64,000 bases of DNA from Metarhizobium sp964253915 (GCF_964253915.1 NZ_CAXUSG020000001.1:124001-188000); one strand, 5' to 3'; numbered from the stretch's first letter, positions 35,568-44,648 are shown. The notes: generated from the sequence alone by a model not told the origin. Made by a program: numbers and translations.

Positions 35568-37100
35568 ATGGTGGCACGCGTCAGTACGGTTGCATTCCAC
35601 GGTATCGAAGGCGTGCCCGTCGATGTGCAGGTCATGCTGGCGCCCGGCAAGATCGGCATGCAGATCGTCGGCCTGCCGGACAAGGCGGTGGCGGAAAGCC
35701 GCGAGCGGGTCCAGGCGGCGCTGCACGCCTCCGGCCTTGCCTTGCCGCCCAAGCGGGTTACCGTCAACCTGGCGCCTGCCGACCTTCCCAAGGAGGGGTC
35801 GCATTTCGACCTGCCGATCGCACTCGGGCTGATGGCGGCGCTGGGCGCTATTCCCGGCGATGCGCTGCAGGGTTACGTCGTCATCGGCGAACTCAATCTC
35901 GACGGCACGCTGGCGCCCGTTGCCGGTGCCTTGCCGGCTGCCATCGCAGCGAACGCGGTCGGCAAGGGCTTGATCTGCCCCAGCGAAAGCGGGGCTGAGG
36001 CGGCCTGGGCCGGCGAGGGCGTCGAGCTTCTGGCGCCACGCAGCCTGATCGCGCTTGCCAACCATTTTCGCGGTACGCAGGTGCTGTCGCGGCCGGAACC
36101 GGCGGTTCGCGCCAATGCCACCAACCTGCCCGATCTTGCCGATATCAAGGGCCAGGAAAGCGCCAAACGGGCGCTGGAGGTGGCGGCAGCCGGTGGGCAT
36201 AACCTGTTGATGGTCGGGCCGCCCGGCTCCGGCAAGTCGATGCTGGCGGCACGCCTGCCGTCGATCCTGCCGCCGCTGTCAGCGCCGGAACTTCTCGAAG
36301 TGTCGATGATCCATTCGATCGCCGGCCAGTTGCCGGGTGGAAAACTTTCCGACCGGCGGCCTTATCGCGCGCCGCACCATTCGGCCACCATGGCGGCACT
36401 GATCGGCGGCGGCTTACGCGCCAGGCCGGGCGAGGCCTCGCTTGCCCATCACGGCGTGCTGTTTCTCGACGAGTTTCCGGAGTTTTCACCGCAGGTGCTG
36501 GACGCGCTGCGCCAGCCGCTCGAAACCGCCGAATGTTTTATCGCCCGTGCCAACCACAGGGTTTCTTATCCGGCGGGTTTCCAGCTGGTGGCGGCAATGA
36601 ACCCCTGCCGCTGCGGCATGGCCGGCGAACCCGGCCACACCTGCGCTCGCGGCCCGCGCTGCATGAGCGATTACCAGGCGCGGATTTCCGGGCCGCTGAT
36701 GGATCGTATCGATATCCGCATCGATGTGCCGGCGGTGGCCGCGACCGACCTTCTCCGGCCGATGGCGGCGGAGAGGAGCAGCACGGTGGCCGCCCGCGTC
36801 GCCCGCGCCCGGGAGATGCAGCGGGAACGTTTCCTGGCGGCCGGCGTGGCTGCCATTTCCACCAATGCCCGCTGCTCCACAGCACTGATCGAGGTTCTGG
36901 CCGAGCCGGATGCGGCCGGGCTGCAGCTGCTGCGCGACGCGGCGGAGAAGCTGAAATTTTCTGCCCGTGGTTATCATCGGGTGCTGAAGGTGGCGCGCAC
37001 GCTGGCCGATCTCGATGGCAAGGAGGTCATCGGCCGCATCCACCTGGCCGAAGCCATTTCTTACCGCATCGCCGGCGAACGGCTGTCGGCGGCAGCGTAA
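35568..37100 (+). CDS. YifB/ComM family Mg-chelatase-like AAA+ ATPase
   Basis: AAA+ ATPase of 510 residues. The N-terminal Lon-protease-like region (GLPDKAVAESRERV) is followed by Walker A GPPGSGKSMLA at 217-224, Walker B LFLDEFPEF, and a cysteine cluster CRCG...C...C that may bind zinc. Family members such as ComM act in branch migration during natural transformation; the role in rhizobia is not clear. GGGGCGGAGAC precedes the ATG. The reading frame ends in a run of four identical stop codons (see the repeat at 37097). Confidence 0.92.
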   Translation: MVARVSTVAFHGIEGVPVDVQVMLAPGKIGMQIVGLPDKAVAESRERVQAALHASGLALPPKRVTVNLAPADLPKEGSHFDLPIALGLMAALGAIPGDALQGYVVIGELNLDGTLAPVAGALPAAIAANAVGKGLICPSESGAEAAWAGEGVELLAPRSLIALANHFRGTQVLSRPEPAVRANATNLPDLADIKGQESAKRALEVAAAGGHNLLMVGPPGSGKSMLAARLPSILPPLSAPELLEVSMIHSIAGQLPGGKLSDRRPYRAPHHSATMAALIGGGLRARPGEASLAHHGVLFLDEFPEFSPQVLDALRQPLETAECFIARANHRVSYPAGFQLVAAMNPCRCGMAGEPGHTCARGPRCMSDYQARISGPLMDRIDIRIDVPAVAATDLLRPMAAERSSTVAARVARAREMQRERFLAAGVAAISTNARCSTALIEVLAEPDAAGLQLLRDAAEKLKFSARGYHRVLKVARTLADLDGKEVIGRIHLAEAISYRIAGERLSAAA

Positions 37101-37120
37101 GCGTAAGCGTAAGCGTAAGC
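37097..37120 (+). repeat. Four tandem GTAAGC hexamers at the comM-like stop codon
   Basis: GTAAGC repeats four times at 37097-37120. Because the unit is six bases, each copy places a TAA in the same frame, so the gene ends with four spaced in-frame stops (GCG TAA GCG TAA...). It is a likely slippage product; it has no effect on the protein. Confidence 0.85.
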
Positions 37121-37181
37121 GGGGCATCATCTTGCCGGCGGAAGGGCGCGGAAGCGCCACACCGCCGGAAGATATTCTGGA

Positions 37182-38150
37182 TCAGCCGACCAGGCCTTCG
37201 AACAGCGCGGTCGAAAGATAACGCTCGGCGAAGGAGGGGATGATGACGACGATGGTCTTGCCGGCATTTTCTTCGCGCTGGCCGATGACGGTCGCCGCTG
37301 CCAGCGCTGCGCCGGAAGAAATGCCGACCGGCACGCCTTCGAGCCGCGCGACGAGCCGGGCATTTTCGAAGGCTTCGTCGTTGCTCACCTTGACGATCTC
37401 GTCATAGATCGTCGTATCGAGGACTTTTGGGGCAAAACCGGCGCCGATGCCCTGGATCTTGTGTGGACCGGGATTGCCGCCGGAGAGAACCGGGCTGTCG
37501 GCCGGCTCGACGGCAACGACCTGTACAGAAGGCTTCTTTGTCTTCAGCACCTGCCCGGCGCCGGTGATCGTGCCGCCCGTGCCGATGCCAGAGACGAGGA
37601 AGTCGACCGAACCCTGGGTGTCGTTCCAGATTTCCTCTGCCGTGGTCTTGCGGTGGATTTCCGGGTTGGCCGGGTTTTCGAATTGTTGCGGGATGAGTGC
37701 GTCCGGATCGGCGGCGGCCAGTTCCTCCGCCTTGGCGATCGCCCCCTTCATGCCCTTCGGTCCCTCGGTCAGCACCAGTTCGGCGCCGAGCAGGGCGAGC
37801 ATCTTGCGGCGCTCGACCGACATGGTTTCCGGCATGGTGAGGATCAGCCGGTAACCCTTGGCGGCGGCGGCGAAAGCGAGTGCGATGCCGGTATTGCCCG
37901 AGGTCGGCTCGATCAGCGTCGTCTTGCCGGGGGTGATCTTGCCCTGGGCCTCCAGCGATTCGATCATCGCCACGCCGATACGGTCCTTCACCGAAGCGAT
38001 CGGGTTGAAGAATTCCAGCTTGGCGAGAAGATTGGCCTTGATGCCTTTCTCCTTGGCAAACTTGTCCAGCCGGACGATCGGCGTATCGCCAATGGTTTCG
38101 GTGATCGAGGCGTAGACCCGGCCGCGGCCGGGCTTGCGAGGTTCAGACAT
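37182..38150 (-). CDS. cysK: Cysteine synthase A (O-acetylserine sulfhydrylase)
   Basis: PLP enzyme of 322 residues making cysteine from O-acetylserine and sulfide. The PLP lysine is Lys55 in FNPIASVKDR; the substrate loop PTSGNTGIA and phosphate loop GIGTGGTITG are intact. GGAGAAAACG precedes the ATG at 38150. The frame runs open far upstream, but that part overlaps another gene and is ignored. A LysE-family exporter gene follows upstream in the same direction, separated by 155 bases. Confidence 0.96.
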   Translation of the reverse strand: MSEPRKPGRGRVYASITETIGDTPIVRLDKFAKEKGIKANLLAKLEFFNPIASVKDRIGVAMIESLEAQGKITPGKTTLIEPTSGNTGIALAFAAAAKGYRLILTMPETMSVERRKMLALLGAELVLTEGPKGMKGAIAKAEELAAADPDALIPQQFENPANPEIHRKTTAEEIWNDTQGSVDFLVSGIGTGGTITGAGQVLKTKKPSVQVVAVEPADSPVLSGGNPGPHKIQGIGAGFAPKVLDTTIYDEIVKVSNDEAFENARLVARLEGVPVGISSGAALAAATVIGQREENAGKTIVVIIPSFAERYLSTALFEGLVG

Positions 38151-38305
38151 CGTTTTCTCCCTGTTCGTCGTGGTTGGCGGCAAGGTAGGATCAATTCCGC
38201 CGTTCCGCCAGAGGTTTGCTGTCGCAAGCGCCCGACAATGCAAGGAAAACGATCGGGAGACAGCGCCGGACTCCGGCCCGCATCGTGTCTTCCGGTTTTT
38301 CGGTC

Positions 38306-38923
38306 TCAGGCAGCGCGGGCGGCGATGAAGGTTGCCGTGCCTGCAAGGATCGCGGCGGCCATGCGGTTGAGCACCTGAAGGCCGCGCGGCCGCTTGAGCA
38401 GCGCACGGGCACGAGAGGCAAGCGCCATGTAGGGAAGCAGCACGACCAGCAGGACAAAGAAGGTGGCGGTCAGGAGGACGGCATATTCCTGCAGGCCGAT
38501 GCTGCGGATATCGATCAGCGTCGGCGCAAGGGCGACGTAGAACAGCATGCTTTTCGGATTGCCGAGCGTGATCAGCAGGCCGGAGAGAAAGGCCAGCGCC
38601 GGATTGCTGGAGCGTTTTGCGGCAATATCCTGCGGCAGCAGTCCGGCGGTCCAGAGTTTCCAAGCGATGTAGACGAGATAAAGCGCACCGGCGAGCTTGA
38701 TGACGATGAAGGCCTCGGTGAAGGTCTGGGCGACGAAGGCAAGGCCGAGAATGACGGCCGTCAGGTACACCATGTCGCCGAGGATGATGCCGAGGCCCAT
38801 GAACAAGGTTTCCCTGAAACCCGAACCCAGCGCCCGCGCAACAAGCGCGGTGATGCCGGGGCCGGGAATGACGGCGGCGATAAACAGCGCGACGCAATAG
38901 GCGAACAGGGCGGTGAAGGTCAT
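38306..38923 (-). CDS. LysE/RhtB family amino-acid exporter
   Basis: Inner-membrane efflux protein of 205 residues with five to six helices. Family features are the start AVIPGPGITALVARALG and the region FLSGLLITLGNPKSMLFY. GGAGACACGAC precedes the ATG. It lies upstream of cysK in the same direction, so export of O-acetylserine or cysteine (as with EamB/YfiK) is a reasonable guess, but a 155-base gap means a shared transcript is not certain. Confidence 0.9.
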   Translation of the reverse strand: MTFTALFAYCVALFIAAVIPGPGITALVARALGSGFRETLFMGLGIILGDMVYLTAVILGLAFVAQTFTEAFIVIKLAGALYLVYIAWKLWTAGLLPQDIAAKRSSNPALAFLSGLLITLGNPKSMLFYVALAPTLIDIRSIGLQEYAVLLTATFFVLLVVLLPYMALASRARALLKRPRGLQVLNRMAAAILAGTATFIAARAA

Positions 38924-39000
38924 GTCGTGTCTCCGGAAATGAGGCTTTCGCATTGCAGAAATCCGCCCGGCAAGCAAGACATGGCGCTAGGACACGGCCG

Positions 39001-39921
39001 TTACTTTTTTGCGCTTCCCGCCGTGGTTCCGGCGACGGCGGAGCCGCCTCGAAAAACCGTCCAGCCGAGATTGATGCCGGCGGCGGCAAACAGGATGACG
39101 GCGGCGCCGGCGATCTGCATGGGGTGCAACTGATGGCCGAAGGCGATGCGGTCGACGAGGATCGAGGCGATGGGATAGATGAAGGAGAGGGCACCGGTCA
39201 GGTGTGTCGGAAGCCGCTGGATGGCGCCGTAGAGCAACACATACATCAGGCCGGTGTGGACGATCCCGAGCGTGATCAGAAGCGGCCAGACATCGCTGCT
39301 TGAGGGCATGACGTCGAAACCGAGAAAGGGGGCGAGCATCGCGGTGCCTGTCGTCACATGGATAAGGGCGATGAGGTGCGGCGGAACACCTTTCAGCCAT
39401 TTGGCGGCGATGACGGCCAGCGCATAGAAGAGGGCGGCGCCCAGCGCCAGCAGGATGCCTGTGAGATAGGATCCCTGTTCGCCCGGCGCCTGCGCCTTGC
39501 CCTGGACGATGGCGATCATGCCGAAAAACGCCAGCAGCAGCCAGCCGAGCCGCGCCAGGGTGATTTTTTCACCGAAGAAAAGCGTGCCGAGGCCCAGCAG
39601 CATGAAAGGCTGGGTGTTGTAGACGGTAGTGGCGACAGCAATCGAGGCATGCGGATAGGCGGCGAACAGCAGCAGCCAGTTGGCAACGATCGCCACGCCG
39701 CCGGCCACGGCAATCGCGAATTGCCGCCCGGTGATGATGCCGGGTCGCAGATAACCGAGCACGGCACAGACGATGAGCAGGCAGAGCGCTCCGATGGCGC
39801 ATCGCCAGAACACCACGTCGATGACCGGTACGCCCGACGTGACGACGAACCAGCCGATCGTGCCGGAGATTGTCATCGCCGCACTCATTTCCAGGACGCC
39901 GCGCCGTGTTTCGTTGCTCAT
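39001..39921 (-). CDS. DMT family (EamA) transporter
   Basis: Ten-helix inner-membrane metabolite exporter of 306 residues with two EamA repeats. It starts MSNETRRGVLEMSAAM, and the second repeat shows VHTGLMYVLLYGAIQRLP. It is divergent from an Lrp/AsnC regulator gene with 114 bases between that hold a palindromic site, so amino-acid export under control of that regulator is likely. The substrate is unknown. Confidence 0.9.
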   Translation of the reverse strand: MSNETRRGVLEMSAAMTISGTIGWFVVTSGVPVIDVVFWRCAIGALCLLIVCAVLGYLRPGIITGRQFAIAVAGGVAIVANWLLLFAAYPHASIAVATTVYNTQPFMLLGLGTLFFGEKITLARLGWLLLAFFGMIAIVQGKAQAPGEQGSYLTGILLALGAALFYALAVIAAKWLKGVPPHLIALIHVTTGTAMLAPFLGFDVMPSSSDVWPLLITLGIVHTGLMYVLLYGAIQRLPTHLTGALSFIYPIASILVDRIAFGHQLHPMQIAGAAVILFAAAGINLGWTVFRGGSAVAGTTAGSAKK

Positions 39922-39979
39922 CCCAACCGCTCCTTTTCGGATGAGATAAGGATATTGCAGCGAATGCGGTTTTTCCTTA

Positions 39980-40002
39980 TTCTGAATGTGGGTAATTCGG
40001 AA
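39980..40002. promoter_or_regulatory. Inverted repeat, likely Lrp-type operator
   Basis: TTCTGAAT (39980-39987) and ATTCGGAA (39995-40002) form an inverted repeat with one mismatch, inside a larger one, GGTTTTTCC (39968) and GGAAAAAAACC (39999). It sits between the divergent DMT exporter and Lrp/AsnC genes. Lrp-family proteins bind such AT-rich palindromes. Inference from sequence and position only. Confidence 0.5.
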
Positions 40003-40035
40003 AAAAACCTAATCATCGAAGGTAGATTTATAAAA

Positions 40036-40494
40036 ATGCCTAACGAAGATGTCTCCCTCGATAGCATCGACTGCCGCATTCTCGGCGTGCTTTCGGACAA
40101 TGCCCGCATGTCGCTGAAGGAACTGGCGCAGGCTGTCGGCCTGTCGTCGCCGAGTGCTGCGGAGCGTCTGCGGCGACTGGAGGAGCGTGGCGTCGTCGAA
40201 GGTTTTACCATCGCCGTCGATCCGGTGGCGATCGGTTATCCGCTGCAGGCGATCGTGCGGGTGCGGCCGATGCCGGGCCATCTCCACAGTGTCGAGCGGA
40301 TGATCCAGGAAACGCCAGAGGTGATCGAATGCGACAAGGTCACCGGTGACGATTGTTTTATCGCGCGGCTGGTGGTGCGCTCCATCGGCGAACTTGACCG
40401 CGTCCTCGACAAGATCGCCGAACGGGCGCAGACCAATACGTCCCTCGTCAAATCCTCGCCGGTCAAGCGTCGCCTGCCGCCGCTTTCCCGCTGA
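40036..40494 (+). CDS. Lrp/AsnC family transcriptional regulator
   Basis: Amino-acid-responsive regulator of 152 residues. The helix-turn-helix is SLKELAQAVGLSSPSAAERLRRL, given here by its key part LAQAVGLSSPSAAERL, and the C-terminal ligand domain has VIECDKVTGDDCFIARLVV. The ATG at 40036 is chosen; the frame is open for 680 bases upstream but that part is antisense to the exporter gene. It probably regulates the divergent DMT exporter and itself. Confidence 0.93.
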   Translation: MPNEDVSLDSIDCRILGVLSDNARMSLKELAQAVGLSSPSAAERLRRLEERGVVEGFTIAVDPVAIGYPLQAIVRVRPMPGHLHSVERMIQETPEVIECDKVTGDDCFIARLVVRSIGELDRVLDKIAERAQTNTSLVKSSPVKRRLPPLSR

Positions 40495-40667
40495 GGCCGT
40501 CCCGCCGCGGCGCCTGTTAATGCTGCATTTACGGCGTTTTCATCTGAAGGTCGTCAGCAGCGATCCTGCCGTAAACCGTTCAAGCTTGGGCGATATCGTG
40601 CCGCCCAAACCTTGACCCCGGCAAAGTATGGCCGATGTACACGGTGTCGCGACGGAGATTCTGACCT

Positions 40668-41204
40668 ATGATGGATGATGGCGTGATCGATCTAGCCGGC
40701 GGTGGGGTGAAGTCCTTCTTTCCAAAATTTTCCAGTGGTGTCGAGGAATTGCCGGTGACGGAAAAAGAGGTTGGTGTTCCCAGGGGCAAGGACGACGAGC
40801 TCTGGCTTGCCGTCGATATCGAGGAACTCGGCCGCGCCTCGACATGGATCGAAGATCTGGCAATCCGGGACGGCTGGGCCGAAAGGCCGCTCTTCAAGCT
40901 GCAGCTCGGCCTCGAGGAGGCTCTTGCAAACATCATCAATCACGGTTTTCCCGCCGACCGATCGGTCAAACCTTTCATTCGTGTTGCCTATGAACGCTCC
41001 GCAGGCAAGGTGTGGCTGACGATCAGCGACAACGGTGTCGCCTTCGATCCGTCGTCTTCGGATCTTGCGCCGCTGGCCACCTCGGTTGAAACCGCATCCC
41101 TGGGCGGTCACGGCATCCGCTTGATGCGCCAGCTTCTCGACGAATTTTCATATTGCCAAATTGACGGCTATAACCGATTGGTAATGGGTGTCCATCTCGC
41201 CTGA
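40668..41204 (+). CDS. Anti-sigma-type serine kinase, RsbW-like
   Basis: HATPase_c_2 protein of 178 residues. The GHKL ATP-binding boxes are visible: N-box GLEEALANIINHGF, G1 SDNGVAFDP and G2 GGHGIRLM. About 45 residues before the domain have no match. Such proteins phosphorylate a STAS partner (the next gene) and bind a target. Two ATGs stand together at 40668 and 40671. No sigma factor lies nearby, so its target is unknown. Confidence 0.88.
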   Translation: MMDDGVIDLAGGGVKSFFPKFSSGVEELPVTEKEVGVPRGKDDELWLAVDIEELGRASTWIEDLAIRDGWAERPLFKLQLGLEEALANIINHGFPADRSVKPFIRVAYERSAGKVWLTISDNGVAFDPSSSDLAPLATSVETASLGGHGIRLMRQLLDEFSYCQIDGYNRLVMGVHLA

Positions 41205-41238
41205 GGCGTCGCCTGCAGGTCTTGTTCAAAGTGCAGGA

Positions 41239-41541
41239 ATGAACGTCAGTCAGGAACAGCATCCCGATCATCTGCTCGTCCGCCTCAGCGGCCGGCTCGA
41301 TACGTTGAGCACCAAAAGCTTCGACGGCCAGATGGCAGAGGTCATGAACGGATCTGCGGGCGCCATTGTCATCGACATGTCCGATGTCGATTTTGTCGCC
41401 AGCGCCGGCCTGCGTTCCCTGCTGACAACGGCGAAACAGCTGCGGACCGCCAATCGCGACCTTGCCTTGTCGGGCCTGCGACCTTCCGTACGGGAGGTCT
41501 TCGACATCTCCGGTTTTTCGACGATTTTGAAGATTAGATGA
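41239..41541 (+). CDS. STAS domain anti-sigma factor antagonist, RsbV/SpoIIAA-like
   Basis: Protein of 100 residues with a single STAS domain. The phosphorylatable serine is Ser55 in DVDFVASAGLRSLL. It is the expected partner and substrate of the kinase upstream. A GTG at 41188, which would overlap the kinase gene by 17 bases, is the alternative start giving 117 residues; the ATG gives a compact domain. The Na/Pi transporter gene follows at 41680. Confidence 0.88.
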   Translation: MNVSQEQHPDHLLVRLSGRLDTLSTKSFDGQMAEVMNGSAGAIVIDMSDVDFVASAGLRSLLTTAKQLRTANRDLALSGLRPSVREVFDISGFSTILKIR

Positions 41542-41679
41542 CAATACCCAGAAAACGTCTGTCCTGAGCGTCGCAAGCCGCCCGGGGCACTTGTGCACGC
41601 GGTCTTAATCGGGAAAGTGGCGTTTTGGCCGGCCCCTTGCCGGCGCCCGTTTTTCGTCCTTCGCTGGGAATGTCGTTTT

Positions 41680-43272
41680 ATGTTTCTCGCCGTTGCCGCA
41701 GCCCTCGGGGGGCTCGGAATCTTCTTTGCCGGCATGTACCAGCTCAAGGAGAACCTCAAAAGGCTGACGAGCCGGCGCTTCAAGCAGATCGTTGCGGCCT
41801 GGACGCGTCGGCCGACGGCGGGCGTCGTGCTCGGCATCTTCGCCGGCGGCGTCATGCAAAGCACCACGGCCGTCACTTTTATTTTGGCGAGCATGATTGC
41901 CAGCGGATTGCTGACCGTCGGCAGTGCCTTGCCGATCATCACCGGCGCCAATGTCGGCGCCACATTGCTGGTCATGCTGGCGACGCTGGATATCCACCTG
42001 TTCGTGCTGCTGGTGCTCGGCATCACCGGCGTGTCTTTCACCTTCGAGCGCATCGCCAGCCTGCGCACCTTCATGTCGGCGATTTTCGGCGTCGGGCTCG
42101 TGCTGTTCGGCCTGCAGATGCTGCAATCGGGCGTCATGCCGCTGACCAGCGAACCCTGGTTCGTCAGTCTCTTGTCACTGGCCGGCGCTTCCTATTTCCT
42201 GCCGCTGCTCGTTTCCGCCGGCCTGACGCTGATTGCCCAGTCCAGCAACTCGGTCATCCTGCTGACGATCACGCTGGCGGTTGCCGGCGGCCTGAGTTTC
42301 GAGCAGGCAATGATGGCGATCTATGGTTGCAACCTCGGTTCCAGCTGCCAGAGCCTGCTGCTGTCGTCGCATCTCAAGGGCCGGCCAAAACAGGTCACCA
42401 TGTACCAGGTGCTGTTCAATGGCAGCACGGTCTGCCTGATGGTGCTGTTTTTCTTCGTGGAGCAATATAGCGAGATCCCGCTGATCGAGCGGCTGGTCAA
42501 GGCGGTGGCGACCCCCGTCGCCCTGCAACTCGCCTTCGTGCAGCTTTCTTTCAACATCATCGGTGCCATCGTGATGTTGTCGCTGCAGCCGCCGATCCGC
42601 GGCTTTCTGGCGCGGCGCTTCCCGACGCTGGCCGACGAGGATGACGGCGTGCCGGCCTTCATTCATCACGAGGCGATCGAAGATCCGGAATCCGCTCTCG
42701 ACCTGGTGCGGCTGGAGCAGCATCGCCTTGCCGGTTATCTGCCACAGCTTCTCGAAACGGCGCGCGGCGGGCAGGGCAAGGAGGCGCGGGCTTCGATCGA
42801 TCGGCGCAACAGCAATTTTTCCGCGGTCTCGACGGAAATTCACACATTCCTGCGCCAGCTTGGCGATGTCTCTTTCAGTGTCAGCGGTTATGACCGCCTG
42901 AACCTCAGCATAAACGCGCAACGGCTGCTCGACGGTCTCAACGAGACCTGTGTCGAGCTCGCAAGGACCGCGCTGCTTAGCAGCGATCATCCGCTTTCCC
43001 GTCAGCTGATCGACAATGTCATCGAGGGCCTCGATGCGGCGATGCTGACCATGGTTGATGCCATCGCCGATCAGAACGAGGAAGACGGGGCGCTATTTCA
43101 CGCCATCACCCGCAATCGCGGCGACGTCATCCAGCGGCTTCGCCAGGCCTATCTCGCCAACGACGCCAATCTGTCCACCGCCCAGAAGGGCACGATCCTG
43201 ATCGTCACCAATCTGGCGGAGCGGGCCTTCTGGCTGCTAGCGCAGCTTGCCGACCAGGAACAGCCGGCCTGA
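41680..43272 (+). CDS. Na+/phosphate cotransporter family protein with PhoU-like C-terminal domain
   Basis: Inner-membrane protein of 530 residues. Two inverted Na/Pi repeats are visible through GGVMQSTTAVTF with GANVGATL and LIAQSSNSVIL with YGCNLGSSCQS. After the last membrane helix (about residue 310) comes a soluble helical tail of about 200 residues of PhoU-like kind. The ATG at 41680 is preferred to the upstream frame opening at 41593. It follows a kinase/STAS pair in the same direction, 138 bases after the STAS stop. Confidence 0.9.
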   Translation: MFLAVAAALGGLGIFFAGMYQLKENLKRLTSRRFKQIVAAWTRRPTAGVVLGIFAGGVMQSTTAVTFILASMIASGLLTVGSALPIITGANVGATLLVMLATLDIHLFVLLVLGITGVSFTFERIASLRTFMSAIFGVGLVLFGLQMLQSGVMPLTSEPWFVSLLSLAGASYFLPLLVSAGLTLIAQSSNSVILLTITLAVAGGLSFEQAMMAIYGCNLGSSCQSLLLSSHLKGRPKQVTMYQVLFNGSTVCLMVLFFFVEQYSEIPLIERLVKAVATPVALQLAFVQLSFNIIGAIVMLSLQPPIRGFLARRFPTLADEDDGVPAFIHHEAIEDPESALDLVRLEQHRLAGYLPQLLETARGGQGKEARASIDRRNSNFSAVSTEIHTFLRQLGDVSFSVSGYDRLNLSINAQRLLDGLNETCVELARTALLSSDHPLSRQLIDNVIEGLDAAMLTMVDAIADQNEEDGALFHAITRNRGDVIQRLRQAYLANDANLSTAQKGTILIVTNLAERAFWLLAQLADQEQPA

Positions 43273-43284
43273 GCCGAAGACCGC

Positions 43285-44184
43285 TCAGAACTCGGCCATC
43301 GGCGACAGGCAGGACGGCTCGGCCGGGATGAGGCCGGGCGCACAGCGCATCATGAACACCAGGTCACCCTCATCCTTTGCCGGCGTGGCTTGCCAATCGA
43401 GCCGGTCCGGCGGGAAATGCACGGTGGCGTGAACCGGTGTTTGCCCGAGGGCAGCCAGGATCGCCGCGAGCGGCGGTATGGTGGGTGCGGCGATGTCAAG
43501 CAATTCGAACCGGCCGTCCTCTGCCGTCCGCCAGGCGACTGTCGCGGAAAACGCTTCGATGAAGGACAGGCTGACATCCTCGACCAGATAGGCATTGAGC
43601 AGGAACATCAATGACTGGTCGGCAACGGCGAAACGATTGGAAACCGGTGTCCGGTTCGCCAGCGCCGTGCGGACAAGGGCGAGGTCCGTCGGTTGGCGAA
43701 CATCCAGTCGCCGGGCCGTCGCGGCCATGCCTGCCGCAGCCGGCGCCGGGCCGGAAAAGCGAAATTGCGGCACGGTGACGAAACCTGAAGGCAGGTAAAG
43801 GCCGGGTTTGTCGGTGTAGAGCACGATCACTTCGTAACCCGCCTCTTCGCAGCGTTGCAGCGTGATGCGGGTCAGTTCGCGGAACAGGCCGCGACCGCGA
43901 TACTCCGGCCGCACCGCGCCGGATTGCAGGCCGGCCGCCTTGACCCTGCGGCCCTCAATCATCAGCGGCATCGAAAAGGCGCTGAAATTGGCGACGCAGC
44001 GGCCATCCGTATCGAACCAGGCGGACGGCATGTTGCTGCGGTCGTGGCCGCCCAAAACGTTCAGCGGGCTGATATCGACGCCAAAAATGTCTTTCAACAG
44101 GTCGGCAATCGCCTGCCAGCCAGCCGGATCGTCAAAATAGTCCTGGCGGAAAATCAGCTCCTGCGTGGCGACGGGCTTGTCCAT
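43285..44184 (-). CDS. GNAT family N-acetyltransferase (Eis-like length)
   Basis: Acetyltransferase of 299 residues. The N-terminal GNAT domain has the acetyl-CoA loop VRPEYRGRGLFREL and the C-terminal half shows a second diverged domain, as in Eis-type enzymes. The ATG overlaps the dut stop as TGATG; a GTG one codon upstream is the alternative. Co-transcribed with dut. Substrate unknown. Confidence 0.85.
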   Translation of the reverse strand: MDKPVATQELIFRQDYFDDPAGWQAIADLLKDIFGVDISPLNVLGGHDRSNMPSAWFDTDGRCVANFSAFSMPLMIEGRRVKAAGLQSGAVRPEYRGRGLFRELTRITLQRCEEAGYEVIVLYTDKPGLYLPSGFVTVPQFRFSGPAPAAAGMAATARRLDVRQPTDLALVRTALANRTPVSNRFAVADQSLMFLLNAYLVEDVSLSFIEAFSATVAWRTAEDGRFELLDIAAPTIPPLAAILAALGQTPVHATVHFPPDRLDWQATPAKDEGDLVFMMRCAPGLIPAEPSCLSPMAEF

Positions 44185-44648
44185 CACACGCCTGTCGAGC
44201 CGAAGCCGCCTGCGCCCCGGTCGGTCTCGCTCGCTTCCGTGGCCTCGACGATGCGGGCCTGCACCACCGGCGTAATCAGCATCTGGGCGATACGCATGCC
44301 GCGGGTAACAGTGAAATCTTCGTCGCCATGGTTCACCAGCAGCACCTTCACCTCACCGCGGTAATCGCTGTCGATGGTGCCGGGCGTGTTCAGGCAAGTG
44401 ATGCCGTGCTTGAAGGCAAGGCCGGAGCGCGGCCGCACCTGCCCCTCGAAACCTTCGGGGATCTCGAAGACGAAGCCGGTCGGCACCAGCGCCCGGCGGC
44501 CCGGAGCGATCACCAGCGGTTCGTTTTCGGCAACAGCCGCCTTCAGGTCCATGCCGGCGGCGCCGCGCGTCTCGTAGGCGGGCAGTTCCACACCTTCGCC
44601 ATGCGGCAGGCGGATGAGGCGGAGGGTGGGGCCGAGAACGTCTGACAT
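44184..44648 (-). CDS. dut: Deoxyuridine 5'-triphosphate nucleotidohydrolase
   Basis: Splits dUTP to dUMP and PPi, preventing uracil in DNA and feeding dTMP synthesis; 154 residues, trimeric enzyme. The five motifs are present, including AAGMDLKA, RPRSGLA, the uridine loop NTPGTIDSDYRGEVKV, RIAQMLI and the C-terminal RGAGGFGSTG. Overlaps the GNAT gene by one base. Confidence 0.97.
   Translation of the reverse strand: MSDVLGPTLRLIRLPHGEGVELPAYETRGAAGMDLKAAVAENEPLVIAPGRRALVPTGFVFEIPEGFEGQVRPRSGLAFKHGITCLNTPGTIDSDYRGEVKVLLVNHGDEDFTVTRGMRIAQMLITPVVQARIVEATEASETDRGAGGFGSTGV

Noticed and set aside
37182..39194. Fusion-like 670-codon frame joining cysK to upstream sequence
   Set aside because: Only the last 322 codons look like protein. 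The rest is out-of-frame sequence of the LysE gene; a good ribosome binding site and ATG exist at 38150.
39358..40035. N-terminal extension of the Lrp regulator frame
   Set aside because: It is antisense to the DMT exporter; the domain begins right at the ATG at 40036.
41593..41679. Upstream extension of the Na/Pi transporter from the ATG at 41593
   Set aside because: The 29 extra residues are Arg/Pro/Cys-rich and precede the first membrane helix oddly; the ATG at 41680 begins the helix as in the family.
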